Assembly (NCBI GenBank): GCA_012295275.1
Contig: CM022678.1
Span: 15,813,045 to 15,875,044, forward strand
From: Chrysomallon squamiferum
Taxonomy: Eukaryota; Mollusca; Gastropoda; Neomphalida; Peltospiridae
Direction: 5' to 3'
Length of the DNA stretch: 62,000 nt
The translations under genes were made by a program, and so were the position numbers. Shown here piece by piece: positions 25,180-38,061 of the stretch; the first letter of the stretch is position 1, and every line of letters starts with the position of its first letter. The notes beneath the pieces were generated by a model. That model worked only from the letters and a program-made list of their open reading frames with translations, had not been told where the DNA came from and did not search any database.

Positions 25180-26274
25180 GTGGGGGGTGTATTTATGTTT
25201 ACGAGTTTTACAAGCGTACTTATGGAGTTTCAGTTTGGAATTATTCGTCTGTATATAAAAATGTCAAGAGTTTTGAGTAGGCATCATAGGGTCATAATAT
25301 TAACAGGTAATGGAAACAATGGAATGTTTGTCTAATTACATTTTTCAGTTTGTTTTCTTATGTCACTATACATGTGTTTGTATATATGCATGTATTTATG
25401 TTTGTGTGTGTGTGTATCTTTATATATATATATATCTGAAATGTAAACAGCAGAAACAGATATCTCTTACACCTGCAGACACCAAAAAATACAAACAATA
25501 TATAATAAATTAATTGTTTTATTTTCATCAGCTGACCACTTTTGACAATAAGCTAAAGTTACATGTTAAATCTGCAACTAATCTAAATTAAACTGTAACA
25601 CAATCCGAAACAAAGTTTTTATTTTAGTAGTACTAGCAGTTGTAGTTGTAATAGTAGTAGTAGTAGTAGTAATATATAAGAAAAAAAAATCCATCACCAA
25701 CAAAATGTCAAGGATATGTAAATAAGAAAAAAAGGTTAATAATAAAATTGATTAAATAAATGCCTGTTCATTCATAAAATAATTATTATTATTATTTTTT
25801 TTAATAACAACCCAAACTGTTTTGCTTACAAATTTTACTTTGCACGATATTTGTAAACTTACATATTTGTTCATAGCAGTATACTCAGCCACTTTCAGGT
25901 ATTTAGAAAGCAAATAATAACAAAAATAAATTTAAAAAAACAAACAATTATCAGTGATACATCACTGTGTGTGTGTGTGTGGTAAATGTTGTAATATTAA
26001 TTGCATATTAATAATTTATTAAAACATTTTTTAACTTATCACATGATAAATTTCAAATTAAAAAACGCAGAACAGTCAAGCATCAGTCTGTATGTGTGGG
26101 TGCGTGCGTGTTTCTATATTTGTGAATGAAACTAAATACACATCAATGCATTTTATTATAAAAACAAAATGAATTAAAAATAAAAGATAAAAATTAAATC
26201 CAAAATAATTCAGAAAATAAAACGAAAAGTACGTTCCGAAAGAGCTAACTACGTTTGTGTGTGTGACCTTGAGC
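25180..26274. other. Non-coding 3' flank in segment 3
   Basis: AT-rich, with short GT and TA runs and an AGT patch at about 25,625-25,675. Related to the flanks of K-a, K-b and K-f. No gene recognised. Confidence 0.55.
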
Positions 26275-26466
26275 TTATGAAATTGTTTTCAGAACTTTAT
26301 CTGATGTAGGTCTTAAATTCGGTTCGAATGCCCAGCACAGTTTCATCAATTCATGGATATCTAGAGCAATTTCGATATCTTCGGGAATCTTTGGAACATC
26401 TTTCCATTTTTTGTTCATAATATTCACGTCTTCCGGGTAATAAAAGGGTATTTTCTGTGTAAGCAT
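26275..26466 (-). pseudogene. Kinase C-lobe relic
   Basis: A 63-residue fragment matching only the end of the kinase C-lobe: KIPEDIEIALDIHELMKLCW followed by NLRPTSDKVLKTIS, compared with the end of K-a. Everything upstream (HRD, DFG and APE regions) is missing, and the frame opens out of AT-rich sequence. It is followed on its upstream side by its own A-rich, 3'UTR-like sequence and then the end of K-c. It is the remnant of a seventh kinase copy. Confidence 0.85.
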
Positions 26467-26728
26467 TGTTTATTAACAAGTTACATAAAAATTAACTGTT
26501 AGAGTGTGAATAATGGAAACTACATACGAACCCATGCATTTTATTATTTAAACAAAATGACATAAATAATAATAGGTAAAAATAAAATTCAATAAACGAA
26601 TTTCAAAACAAAAATTTGAACAAAATAATCCTGAAAAATATAACGAAAACTGAATTCCGAAAGACCTAACTACAACAAAAACATTGGCAACAGTAGCAAC
26701 CATGCTTCTTCAGGGTAGATAACCCTGT

Positions 26729-28559
26729 TTATGAAATTGTTTTCAGAATATCATCTGCTGTAGGTCTTCTCTTCGAATCACGTTCCCAGCAACGATTCAT
26801 CACTGAGTAGATACCTCGAGCAATTCGGATATCTTTGGGAATGTTCGGAATCATTTCCTTCTCGCCGATCTGCTTCCGTAGCTGCATTTCGTCGAGTTTA
26901 TAAAAGGGTTCTTCCTCGGTAAACACTTCCAGCATAACAAGTCCAAAGGAATAAACATCGGCTTTTGTATACTGCTCACGATTGAGTCGCTCACCACGGA
27001 GAACTTCGGGCGCTGAGTATCGGGGTGTGCCTGTGTTTCGGAAACATCCCGTTTCTGTGTTTCGTCTGCCCAAAGTCGGTGATTTTCGCTGTAATGTTCA
27101 GGTAAGGGTGCTCTTCATCTTGCTTTATCTCAGGTATATTCAGCAAGATGTTTTTTGATTTTATGTTGCAGTGAGCCACGCGGATCTTATGCATGTAAGC
27201 CAGTCCAGCACACACTTGTGTAATTATCCTAAGTTTCTCTCTGTCATCAAACACTATATCCTGAAATCAACAGAATATCTATTATAATTAATATACCTCT
27301 CAAAGCACTCTATCTAGATCTCGACCGGGTTTAGAAATATATAATTTTCTGTGTTTACAGAAATGCCTGGACATTTATAAATTTCTGCCTCACTTATGCA
27401 TATACATAAGAATGATTTTAATATTAAACAGATTTACCTCTTCGCAATGAAGTGCATCAAATAAGCTGAAATCCATAAGTTCCGTTACAACGCAGAGTTT
27501 GGAAGTGTCTAAACTAATTCCAAGACGTCTGACAATGTTCTCGTGCTTCAGTTTCGACGACAGTCTCGCCAATTTGAGAAATTCCTCACACATGTCACAC
27601 TTGTGCAGAATCTTAACACCAACAGGCTGATCCTTCCAAATCGCAAAATAAACTGATCCAAACCCTCCTAAGCCTATTTTATTCGTTAGCTCGAGCTCTT
27701 CAAAGGGAATCAAAACTGCACTATGTTCTTCGTCGTTTATGTTTGTTCGCGGCTGCTCGTATTTTTCATACTTTTCCTGCCAAGCGTCTACTGCGATCAG
27801 GCGGTTCCTCATAAACCAGGCATATTCAAGATTATACTCTGGCTTCGCAGGTAACTATTTATTAGTGAAGAATAAATGAAATAAATTTAAAGAAAAATAT
27901 TGAGCAGATGTCAGCTAGATTATCAAAATACCCAGATAACCTGAAAGATTTGTTTGTTATCAAAACATAAATAAAGTAACTTGTATTATAATATCAATAC
28001 TATCAAGTTAGTATCAAGAGTCATTGATAAATTGTGTGTATTATGTAATGAAAACATGTTAATTAATTATTAATAAAAACTAAACAGCGAAGAGTCGTGT
28101 TGTTTTATGTCTTTCACTCTTTTTTCAAAAATGAGAAAAGTTTCGTCATATTAATTTTATTTTTTATTCTCCTATTATCTCCCTGTATCAATGTTTGAGA
28201 CAATGCTCGTATTTGTGTGTATCTGTAGGTATGTATGCATGCATGTATTTATGTATTAATATGATGTCATTTTTTTATGACTGCGTACATGTGCGTGGAT
28301 GTGTTTGCTTGTGCCTTTGTGAGACTGGATGTGTCAGTGTGTATGAGTGTGTGTGGGTGTGTCTCATATTCTAAAACTAACCATACGAATCAAACGTCGG
28401 TTCTCCTTTTCAATGTTTTCTTTAACTTTCTGACGTCGTTTCTCTTTTGTTTCCGGTTTATCTGTCAGATTTTTAACTTTCTTGAAATCGGTTTAGTTCC
28501 GATCGGCAGTCCTACTCTGTGATGCTTTCGGTTGAAATCATTGTCTTTGTAAAACCTGA
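26729..28559 (-). pseudogene. TKL kinase copy K-c, disrupted
   Basis: Exon B 28382-28559, N-lobe 27438-27854, C-lobe 26729-27260; no exon A. Three lesions are visible. Exon B is 178 nt instead of 176 (a 3-nt gain and a 1-nt loss in an A run relative to K-d) and reaches TGA just after the YKDNDFNRKHHRVG motif. The C-lobe has a net 20-nt deletion between DFG and the activation segment relative to K-a, so the frame breaks at about 27,065. The catalytic motif reads HCNIKSKN, with Asn for the catalytic Asp. Beyond the shift the C-lobe keeps RYSAPEVL and resembles K-a more than K-d, so K-c looks like a mosaic. Splice borders are intact. Confidence 0.88.
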
Positions 28560-31500
28560 CTGATAGACAAAAATAAAATAAAATAAATTAAAATTAAAAT
28601 TAAAGTTAAAAATTAAATCCAATAAATGAATTTAAAAACAGAAATCTGAATAAAATATTTCTGAAAATAAAACGAAAAGTACTTTCGGAAACATCTAACG
28701 ACAACCAAAACTGGCAAAAGCAGTCAGGGGAAATACATACAACCTTTTGAAATTGCTTTCAAAACTTCATCTGGTGTAGGTCTTTTCTTCGTATCAGAGT
28801 CCAAGCACTTCTTCATCTCTGCTTTGATATCTTGATTGATTAATGCTTTCGAAATGCTCAGCAGTTTGTCCTTTCCCTGTTCTTGCATCGTCACTTCCTC
28901 GGTAAACACTTCCAGCATAACAAGTCCAAAGGAATAAATATCTCTTTTCATATACTTCGCCGAGTCTTGGTGTGTGCCTCCTTTCCCGACAGATCCGGAG
29001 GTTTTTGCTTCCTTCGTCATACTCCGTCTGAAGTCGGTGATTTTCGCTGTAATGTTCAGGTAAGGGTGCTCTTCATCTTGCTTTATCTCAGGTATATTCA
29101 GCAAGATGTTTTTTGATTTTATGTTGCAGTGAGCCACGCCGATCTCATGCATGTAAGCCAGTCCAGCACACACTTGTGTAATTATCCCAAGTTTCTCTCT
29201 GTCATCAAACACTATATCCTGAAATCAACAGAATATCTATTAAAATTAATATACCTCTCAAAGCACTCTATCTAGATCTCGACCATGTTTAGAAATATTT
29301 AATTTTCAGTGTTTACAGAAATGCCTGGACATTTATAAATTTCTGCCTCACTTATACACATAAGAATGATTATTAATATTAAACAGATTTACCTCTTCGC
29401 AATGAAGTGCATCAAATAAGCTCAAATCCGTAAGTTCCATTACAACGCAGAGTTTGGAAGTGTCTAAACTAATTCCAAGACGTCTGACAATGTTCTCGTG
29501 CTTCAGTTTCGACGACAGTCTCACCTCTTTGAGAAATTCCTCACACATGTCACACTTGTGCAGAATCTTAACACCAACAGGCTGATCCTTCCAAATCGCA
29601 AAATAAACAAATCCAAACCCTCCTAAGCCTATTTCATTCGTTAGCTCGAGCTCTTCAAAGGGAATCAAAACTGCACTATGTTCTTCGTCGTTTATGTTTG
29701 TTCGCGGCTGCTCGTATTTTTCATACTTTTCCTGCCAAGTCTCTACTGCGAACAGGCGGTTCCTCATAAACCAGGCATATTCAAGATTATCCTCTGGCTT
29801 CGCAGGTAACTATTTATTAGTGAAGAATAAATGAAAAAAAAAAAAAAAAAAAAAATATTGAGCAGATGTCAGCTAGATTATCAAAATACCCAGATAATCT
29901 GAAAGATTTGTCTGTTCTAAAAACGTAAATAAAGTGACTTGTATTATAATATCAATACGCAATTATTCTTGTGATTTCGGATAAGTTACTATCAAGAGTC
30001 ATTGATAAATTGTGTGTATTATGTAATGAAAACATGTTAATTATTAATAAAAACTAAACAGCGAAGAGTCGTGTTGTTTTATGTCTTTCACTCTTTTTTC
30101 AAAAATGAGAAAAGTTTCGTCATATTAATATTTATTTTTATTCTCCTATTATCTCCCTGTATCAATGTTGTGCGCGCGCGCGCGCGCGTGTGTGTGTGTA
30201 GGTATGTATGCATGCATGTATTTATGTATTAATATGATGTCATTTTTTTATGACTGCGTACATGTGCGTGGATGTGTTTGCTTGTGCCTTTGTGAGACTG
30301 GATGTGTCAGTGTGTATGAGTGTGTGTGGGTGTGTCTCATATTCTAAAACTAACCATACGAATCAAACGTCGGTTCTCCTTTTCAATGTTTTCTTTAACT
30401 TTCTGACGTCGTTTCTCTTTTGTTTCCTTATCTGTCAGATTTTTTAACTTTCTTGAAATCGGTTTAGATCCGATCGGCAGTCCTACTCTGCGATGCTTTC
30501 GGTTGAAATCATTGTCTTTGTAAAACCTGACTGATAGACAAAAATAAAATAAAATAAATTAAAATTAAAATTAAAGTTAAAAATTAAATCCAATAAATGA
30601 ATTTAAAAACAGAAATCTGAATAAAATATTTCTGAAAATAAAACGAAAAGTACTTTCGGAAACATCTAACGACAACCAAAACTGGCAAAAGCAGTCAGGG
30701 GAAATACATACAACCTTTTGAAATTGCTTTCAAAACTTCATCTGGTGTAGGTCTTTTCTTCGTATCAGAGTCCAAGCACTTCTTCATCTCTGCTTTGATA
30801 TCTTGATTGATTAATGCTTTCGAAATGCTCAGCAGTTTGTCCTTTCCCTGTTCTTGCATCGTCACTTCCTCGGTAAACACTTCCAGCATAACAAGTCCAA
30901 AGGAATAAATATCTCTTTTCATATACTTCGCCGAGTCTTGGTGTGTGCCTCCTTTCCCGACAGATCCGGAGGTTTTTGCTTCCTTCGTCATACTCCGTCT
31001 GAAGTCGGTGATTTTCGCTGTAATGTTCAGGTAAGGGTGCTCTTCATCTTGCTTTATCTCAGGTATATTCAGCAAGATGTTTTTTGATTTTATGTTGCAG
31101 TGAGCCACGCGGATCTTATGCATGTAAGCCAGTCCAGCACACACTTGTGTAATTATCCCAAGTTTCTCTCTGTCATCAAACACTATATCCTGAAATCAAC
31201 AGAATATCTATTAAAATTAATATACCTCTCAAAGCACTCTATCTAGATCTCGACCATGTTTAGAAATATTTAACTTTCAGTGTTTACAGAAATGCCTGGA
31301 CATTTATAAATTTCTGCCTCACTTATACACATAAGAATGATTATTAATATTAAACAGATTTACCTCTTCGCAATGAAGTGCATCAAATAAGCTCAAATCC
31401 ATAAGTTCCATAACAACGCAGAGTTTGGAAGTGTCTAAACTAATTCCAAGACGTCTGACAATGTTCTCGTGCTTCAGTTTCAACGACAGTCTCACCTCTT

Positions 31501-32500
31501 TGAGAAATTCCTCACGCATGTCACACTTGTGCAGAATCTTAACACCAACAGGCCGATCCTTCCAAATCGCAAAATAAACTGATCCAAACCCTCCTAAGCC
31601 TATTTTATTCGTTAGCTCGAGCTCTTCAAAGGGAATGTCAACTGCACTATGTTCTTCGTCGTTTATGTTTGTTCGCGGCTGCTCGTATTTTTCATACTTT
31701 TCCTGCCAAGTCTCTACTGCGACCAGGCGGTTCCTCATAAACCAGGCATATTCAAGATTATCCTCTGGCTTCGCAGGTAACTATTTATTAGTGAAGAATA
31801 AATGAAAAAAAAAAAAAAAAAAAAATATTGAGCAGATGTCAGCTAGTTTATCAAAATACCCAGATAATCTGAAGGATTTGTCTGTTCTAAAAACGTAAAT
31901 AAAGTAACTTGTATTATAATATCAATACGCAATTATTCTTGTGATTTCGGATAAGTTACTATCAAGAGTCATTGATAAATTGTGTGTATTATGTAATGAA
32001 AACATATTAATTATTAATAAAAACTAAACAGCGAAGAGTCCTGTTGTTTTATGTCTTTCACTCTTTTTTCAAAAATGAGAAAAGTTTCGTCATATTAATA
32101 TTTATTTTTATTATCCTATTATCTCCCTGTATCAATGTTGTGTGTGTGTGTGTGTGTAGGTTAGTATGCATGTATTTATGTATTAATATGATGTCATTTT
32201 TTTTATGACTGCGTATATGTGCGTGGATGTGTTTGCGTGTGCCTTTGTGAGAGTGTGGATGTGTGAGTTTGTATGAGTGTGTGTGTGTGTGTCTCATATT
32301 CTAAAACTAACCATACGAATCAAACGTCGGTTCTCCTTTTCAATGTTTTCTTTAACTTTCTGACGTCGTTTCTCTTTTGTTTCCTTATCTGTCAGATTTT
32401 TTAACTTTCTTGAAATCGGTTTAGATCCGATCGACAGTCCTACTCTGTTGTGCCTTCGGTTGAAATCGTTGTCTTTATAAACCTTGACTGATAGACAAAA
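27300..32500. repeat. ~1.97-kb tandem triplication of the kinase core (K-c, K-d, K-e)
   Basis: N-lobe exons begin (5' end) at 27,854, 29,809 and 31,780, and exon B at 28,559, 30,530 and 32,487. That gives periods of 1,955-1,971 bases. Junctions lie in A-rich sequence just upstream of exon B (about 28,565-28,620 and 30,535-30,590), where intron A-B sequence meets the 3' flank of the next copy. Confidence 0.88.
28724..30530 (-). CDS. TKL pseudokinase copy K-d, lacking a first exon
   Basis: Exon B 30355-30530, N-lobe 29393-29809, C-lobe 28724-29218, all open and in phase. The N-lobe keeps the glycine loop GLGGFGFV, the lysine in VGVKIL and a helix-C Glu. The C-lobe reads HCNIKSKN (no catalytic Asp), DFR instead of DFG, and has no recognisable APE (GTHQDSAKY). 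It should not catalyse phosphotransfer. It ends KAISKGCMYFP. No exon A or own start was found: exon B is followed upstream, within about 160 bases, by the 3' end of K-e. It is expressible only if spliced from K-e or from an unseen start. It is almost identical to K-e (offset 1,971 bases), so it is a recent duplication. Confidence 0.75.
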
Positions 32501-32536
32501 ATAAAATTTAATAAATAAAAATAAAAATAATGAAAA

Positions 32537-32583
<47 letters not shown>

Positions 32584-33004
32584 ATAGATAGATACTATCT
32601 CTGTAAGAAGGTGGAAAGGGAATGAAAGAGAGATGTGTGAGACAGAAAGAGAGCTAATGATATTGTAGTATCAGTCATGTGTGTAATGGATATGGGATGA
32701 TGATCTCTTTATGGTGATGTGATAATGATGTATCCTGGTTATATCATGCTGATGTTGACATGGTGATAAAGCTATAACTGTGATTGCAACAGTTTGGTAT
32801 GATAATGTACTGATAATGATCTCGTAATGTAATATGGCGAGCTGATTTGATGACGTGGTATTCTGGTAATGGTAGTAAATATGGTAATAAGAGTTCTGAA
32901 ATATTTTATTCAAATATTATTCACGATGCTTAGTGACATAACTATATCACTGAGAGAAAACATCTGCACATACCTGTTTCTGAACTATTGTCACTAGAGG
33001 ACAT
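30695..33004 (-). CDS. TKL pseudokinase K-e with repeat-free first exon
   Basis: Exons 32974-33004 (A), 32312-32487 (B), 31364-31780 (N-lobe) and 30695-31189 (C-lobe): an open 372-residue frame with the same phases as K-a. Exon A is only 31 bases (MSSSDNSSET plus one base). It matches the two ends of the longer exon A of K-a but lacks all YVDN repeats. An in-frame TGA lies nine bases before the ATG. Exon B still carries one motif (YKDNDFNRRHNRVGLSIG). The N-lobe is intact (GLGGFGSV, VGVKIL). The C-lobe has HCNIKSKN and DFR and lacks APE, so it is predicted to be catalytically dead. It may act as a decoy, scaffold or regulator of the active paralogues (inference). Confidence 0.85.
32525..32590. 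repeat. (AAAT)n microsatellite
   Basis: About 14 AAAT repeats in the A-B intron of K-e. Confidence 0.95.
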
Positions 33005-33098
33005 TTTGGTTCATTTATCTACAAATGGAAGAAAATCTGTTTTATAAATGTGTTGTTAAAATTAATGTAGACCAGTTTGTGTAAATGTGTTTGTATGT

Positions 33099-33598
<500 letters not shown>

Positions 33599-33685
33599 GC
33601 CTAAAGGCAAAAACGTGAACCCGCCTCCTTATTATAATAGCCTGTTTATCATCATCATCATCATCATCGTTATTATTATTATTAC

Positions 33686-33716
<31 letters not shown>

Positions 33717-33719
33717 AAA

Positions 33720-34765
33720 GTGAAATTTACCTTAAATTTTGAAATTTATAGAGCACAAATACCTTCCTCAAAGTTATTATAAACTGTTTCAATGTATTAA
33801 TAAAGATTATTGTTACTAATATATACATATTTTATCGTACATAAAATATCAAAATAAAAATAAATCATTTGTGTCAGTGTCGAAATGGAGGTAGTCACGT
33901 GTATTAATAAAGATTATTATACATATTATATCGTAAATGCGATATGTTTTTAACGTCGAAATGAAGATACTTGATAGAGGGTACGAATACAAAACCCAAT
34001 GTTGTTGTAATAGATCTGGCTAGGTTTTTGGAAGATGGGAGAACTCCTTTATTACCGCTGCTAGTGTTATTGTTTTTGTTATTATTACACTATCGTTATC
34101 ATAATACTACTACTGCCACCGCTGCTGCAGTGGTTGATACTACGTCTACTACTGCTATAACTGTAAATTTACTAGTGCTATCTCTAGTATTACTTCTACT
34201 AGAACTGTTGCTGCTACTATTTCTACTACAATTACCGCTATTGTTAGTGTTACTACTACTACTGCTATTAGCATCACTGCTACCACTACTATTATTACTG
34301 CTACTACTACTATTACTACTAGTACTACTATGTCGTTTTATATTTCATGATTATCGTAATTAATCAACTCCACTCCGTAATTAAAGGAATTGTTTCCTCT
34401 TTTTACGCTCATTGATCTTAATTCTATCATTATTATAGGTTAACGGTATTTCTTTTCTTTTCTTTCTTTATTTTAATGATAAATGTATCTGGCTGGCATG
34501 TTATTTACAAATCAATACGATAATATTTGCTGTAATGAGTATTATAGCATTAATAGAAATAGCGGTTCAGAAACTATTATCGGTCAGCAACTATTACCGG
34601 AAGTGTTAATGTAACAGATCATGAGTGTAAAAACAACATGCAGAGATGTGGGACCTGATTAAGCCAGCTACCAGTTTGTTAAAATCTCAGACAGAATTCA
34701 TATTTCAAGATAAAAAAAAAATTCTAAATACTTTTTGCGTCTCACTGCACGAAAATCCTATAAAT
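33720..34765 (-). repeat. Upstream module 3a (5' region of K-e)
   Basis: Upstream module with the donor-like AAG|GTAAATTTC edge, ACT-rich triplets at about 34,080-34,340 and the 'actattatcggtcagcaact' block. It is fused directly to module 3b. Confidence 0.7.
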
Positions 34766-34780
34766 GTCTTTTAGTACTAA

Positions 34781-35883
34781 GTGAAATTTACCTTAAATGT
34801 TGAAATTTCTAGAATTCAAATACCTTCCTCAAAGAAATTATAAACTGAAACTACAAATTCTACTGGAAACTATATTGATCGTTTCTGGGTTAAGATTCTA
34901 GGAAAATACTAGCTTCGTTTTAGTCACGTTAATGATATTATGGTATAGACTTGAGTTTGTGTCTTTGTGCATTACACATCCGCATTTGTGTTACTGTGTG
35001 CTGATGGGCCGGTTTGTTTGTGTGTTTCATTTTTATATGTAACCATAAACACACACAAACAAATGCACACACATAAAACCGTTTATAAAAATATATTATT
35101 TAGGACTAGTATTATTTGTACTACTTTTAATGCTGGTACTAGTTATACTTCTACTGTAACTGTTGCTCTACTATTTCTGCCAATACTACTAGTATTGCTA
35201 TCTTTGCTAATATTACTACTACTATTACTATTACAAACTTTTCAGTTATTACTGTTATTACTATTAGTATTACTGCTGCTACTATAACTACTATTGCCAT
35301 GCGCTGCTGCTGTTGATCTACTCCTACTGCTGCTAGTACTATGACAATTACAACTATTACTGCGTTTTATGTCAGATGATTATCGTAATTAATCAACTCC
35401 ACTCCATAATTAAAGGAATTGTTTCCTCTTGGGACGGTAATTGATCTTACATTTATCATTATTATATGTTAACAGTAAATCTTTATTTATTTATTTATTC
35501 ATTCATTCATTCATTTATTTTAATAAATCATTATACATAATATTTACAAAATATTATACATACTATTTGCTTAATAGAAATAGCGGTATAGAAACTATTG
35601 TTAATGTAACAGATTCTGGATGTACAAACGACAGGCAGAGATGTTGACCTGATTAAGCAAACCTGTGAGTTTGTTAAAATCTCAAATAGAATTCAAACGT
35701 TTATATTTGATGATTAACTGTAGCAATAATTAACTTTTTCTCAATAGTTTTTACATCTCACTGACGAAAATCCTTTAATATTAGTAATAATACTTTTTAA
35801 AGTTTATCATGAATCAAATTGTTATTTAAGAACTGGAAATATAAAATCATAATAATAATTAATTAATTAATACAGGTATGTGA
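34781..35883 (-). repeat. Upstream module 3b
   Basis: Second module of segment 3, with the same edge sequence, ACT-rich triplets at 35,110-35,360 and the terminal 'attaattaatacaggtatgt' block. Confidence 0.68.
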
Positions 35884-35962
35884 ATGATACATAGTTTGTT
35901 CATGGAAAATACAACATTAGTGACATGGCAATGAAATATCTCCGAAACTATTTATTTTTGTT

Positions 35963-36005
<43 letters not shown>

Positions 36006-36412
36006 TTTTTCTTCTTGTTTCTTTTGTTTTGTTTTTTCTTAAGACTTCAATGAAATATCTCTTACACAATTCTTTTTCTTGCTTATTTTATTTTATTTTA
36101 TTATTATTATTATTTGTTTTTTTATGTGTTAAGTATGTGCATATAATAATAAGAAAATCCCATTTTTTATGAAACCCAGCAATCATCACAAACTTTAGAT
36201 ATAGGCATAAAAATAAAAACATAAATATCTGGAATATCTATTTAAAAATATTAAAATGAAAACGTGAACCCTTCATCTTATCGCAACTTCCCTGTTTATC
36301 ATAATCATATTATTGTTATTATTATTATTATTATTACTATTATTATTATATTATTATTATTATTATTACTATTATTATTATATTATTATTACTGTTATTA
36401 TTATTATAAACG
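35884..36412. other. AT-rich spacer between upstream modules
   Basis: ATTT runs (35,955-36,008) and ATT runs (about 36,310-36,410); no gene seen. Confidence 0.6.
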
Positions 36413-36682
36413 TGAAATTTACCTTAAATGTCGAAATTTCTAGAACTCAAATACCTTCCGCAAAGAAATTATAAAATGAAACTACAAATTCTCCTGGAAA
36501 CTATATTTATTGTTCATGGGTCAAGGTTCTAGGAAAATACTAGCTTCGTTTCAGCGACATTAATAAAGTTACGGTATGGCCTGGAGTTGTGTCTTTGTGT
36601 ATTATACATCCGCGTTAGTATTACTGTGTGCTAATGGGTCGGTATGTTTGTGTGGGTGTCATTTTATTTTTGTTATATGTAA

Positions 36683-36729
<47 letters not shown>

Positions 36730-36944
36730 TAAAAAACGTTGAGAATCATTTATATATTATTATGTAGGACTTTCTGTTTCCAGTCTTTCTTTTTTCTTCT
36801 TGTTTTTCACGGTTCTTACAGGCTATTAGTGTCATTGTTATTGTTATTATTCTGCCGTTATGATTATGATCATACTATTGCCACTGCTGCTGCAGCAGCT
36901 GCTATTTCTACTACTACTACAATTATTACTACTAATACTACTAG
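36413..36944 (-). repeat. Upstream module 3c, truncated
   Basis: Third module copy. It has the AAG|GTAAATTTC edge, an (AC)n run at 36,683-36,727 and the start of the ACT-rich stretch, then breaks at about 36,945 and continues as the head minisatellite of segment 4. Confidence 0.7.
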
Positions 36945-37190
36945 TATAAAGTACTATTTATCAACATTTTAAATATGGTTGTGTTATCTTATTTTACGAA
37001 CAGAATTCAGTACTGATTATCAACATTTTAAATGTGGTTGTTGTGTTATTTTATTTTACGAATAAAATTCAGTTATTAAATTTTACGGCGTCAATTAAGT
37101 ACTGGTTATCAACATTTTAAATATGGTTGTTGTGTTATTAGATTTAAGGATATAATTCAGTACTGGTTTTCAACATCTTAAATGTTGTTT
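36945..37190. repeat. Segment-head minisatellite, ~60-bp unit (segment 4)
   Basis: About four copies of the same head repeat, starting abruptly after the truncated upstream module. Confidence 0.82.
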
Positions 37191-37194
37191 ATTT

Positions 37195-38019
37195 AAATTT
37201 ACAAGTAGTAATGTGTACGTGCAGTGTTTCAGTTTGGAACTACTAGTCAGAAAGACGTGTTTGTATACAAACATGTGAAGAGTTTTTAGTAGGCCTCATA
37301 GGCTGGGTTATAACTTTAACAGGTGTCTGTCTAATTACATCTTTCAGTTTGTTTTCTTATGGTCAGTATATATATATATATATACACACACACACGCACA
37401 CACACACACACACACACACGCATATATATATATGTATATATTAATGAATGTATGTATGTATTATGTATGTATATGTGTGTGCATGTCTTATGGTATCAGC
37501 ATTATGTATCAAATGTTAGACCCCCCGGAGCCAGTGAGGCTATAATGAGCTCAATCGGGCCATTTGATTTGAGCAGAATAAAGCTGATACCTAAATAGAA
37601 TAACCATGTATTTCTTACATCCTCTAGTCACAAAGAAATAGAAAAATGAAAATGAAATTAACTGTTTTATTTATCAGCTCTCCGCTCTCGACAATAAGAC
37701 AAGTTCATAATTTACAGTGTTAAATCTACAACCAGTCTAAATTATGTAGACAGAAACCGAGAACATGGATATAATTGTTGCTCATTGAACTACTAGCAGT
37801 AAGAAGTATCCGTATTAAAAAAATTAAAATATCATTTTTTTGTAACAAATACAGCTTTTTTGCTTACAAATTTTACTTTGCACGATATTTGTAAACTTCC
37901 ATAGTTATTCATAGCAGTTTACTCACCACTTTTTCAGGTATTTAGAAAACAAATAATAATTTTAAAAAATCATGTAACACTGATAATATATATATATATC
38001 ACTGTTAAATGATTATTAA

Positions 38020-38061
<42 letters not shown>

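Noticed and set aside
29348-29767. N-lobe exons of K-c to K-e as separate short genes
   Set aside because: They are bordered by consistent acceptors and donors and join in frame to exon B and the C-lobe exon.
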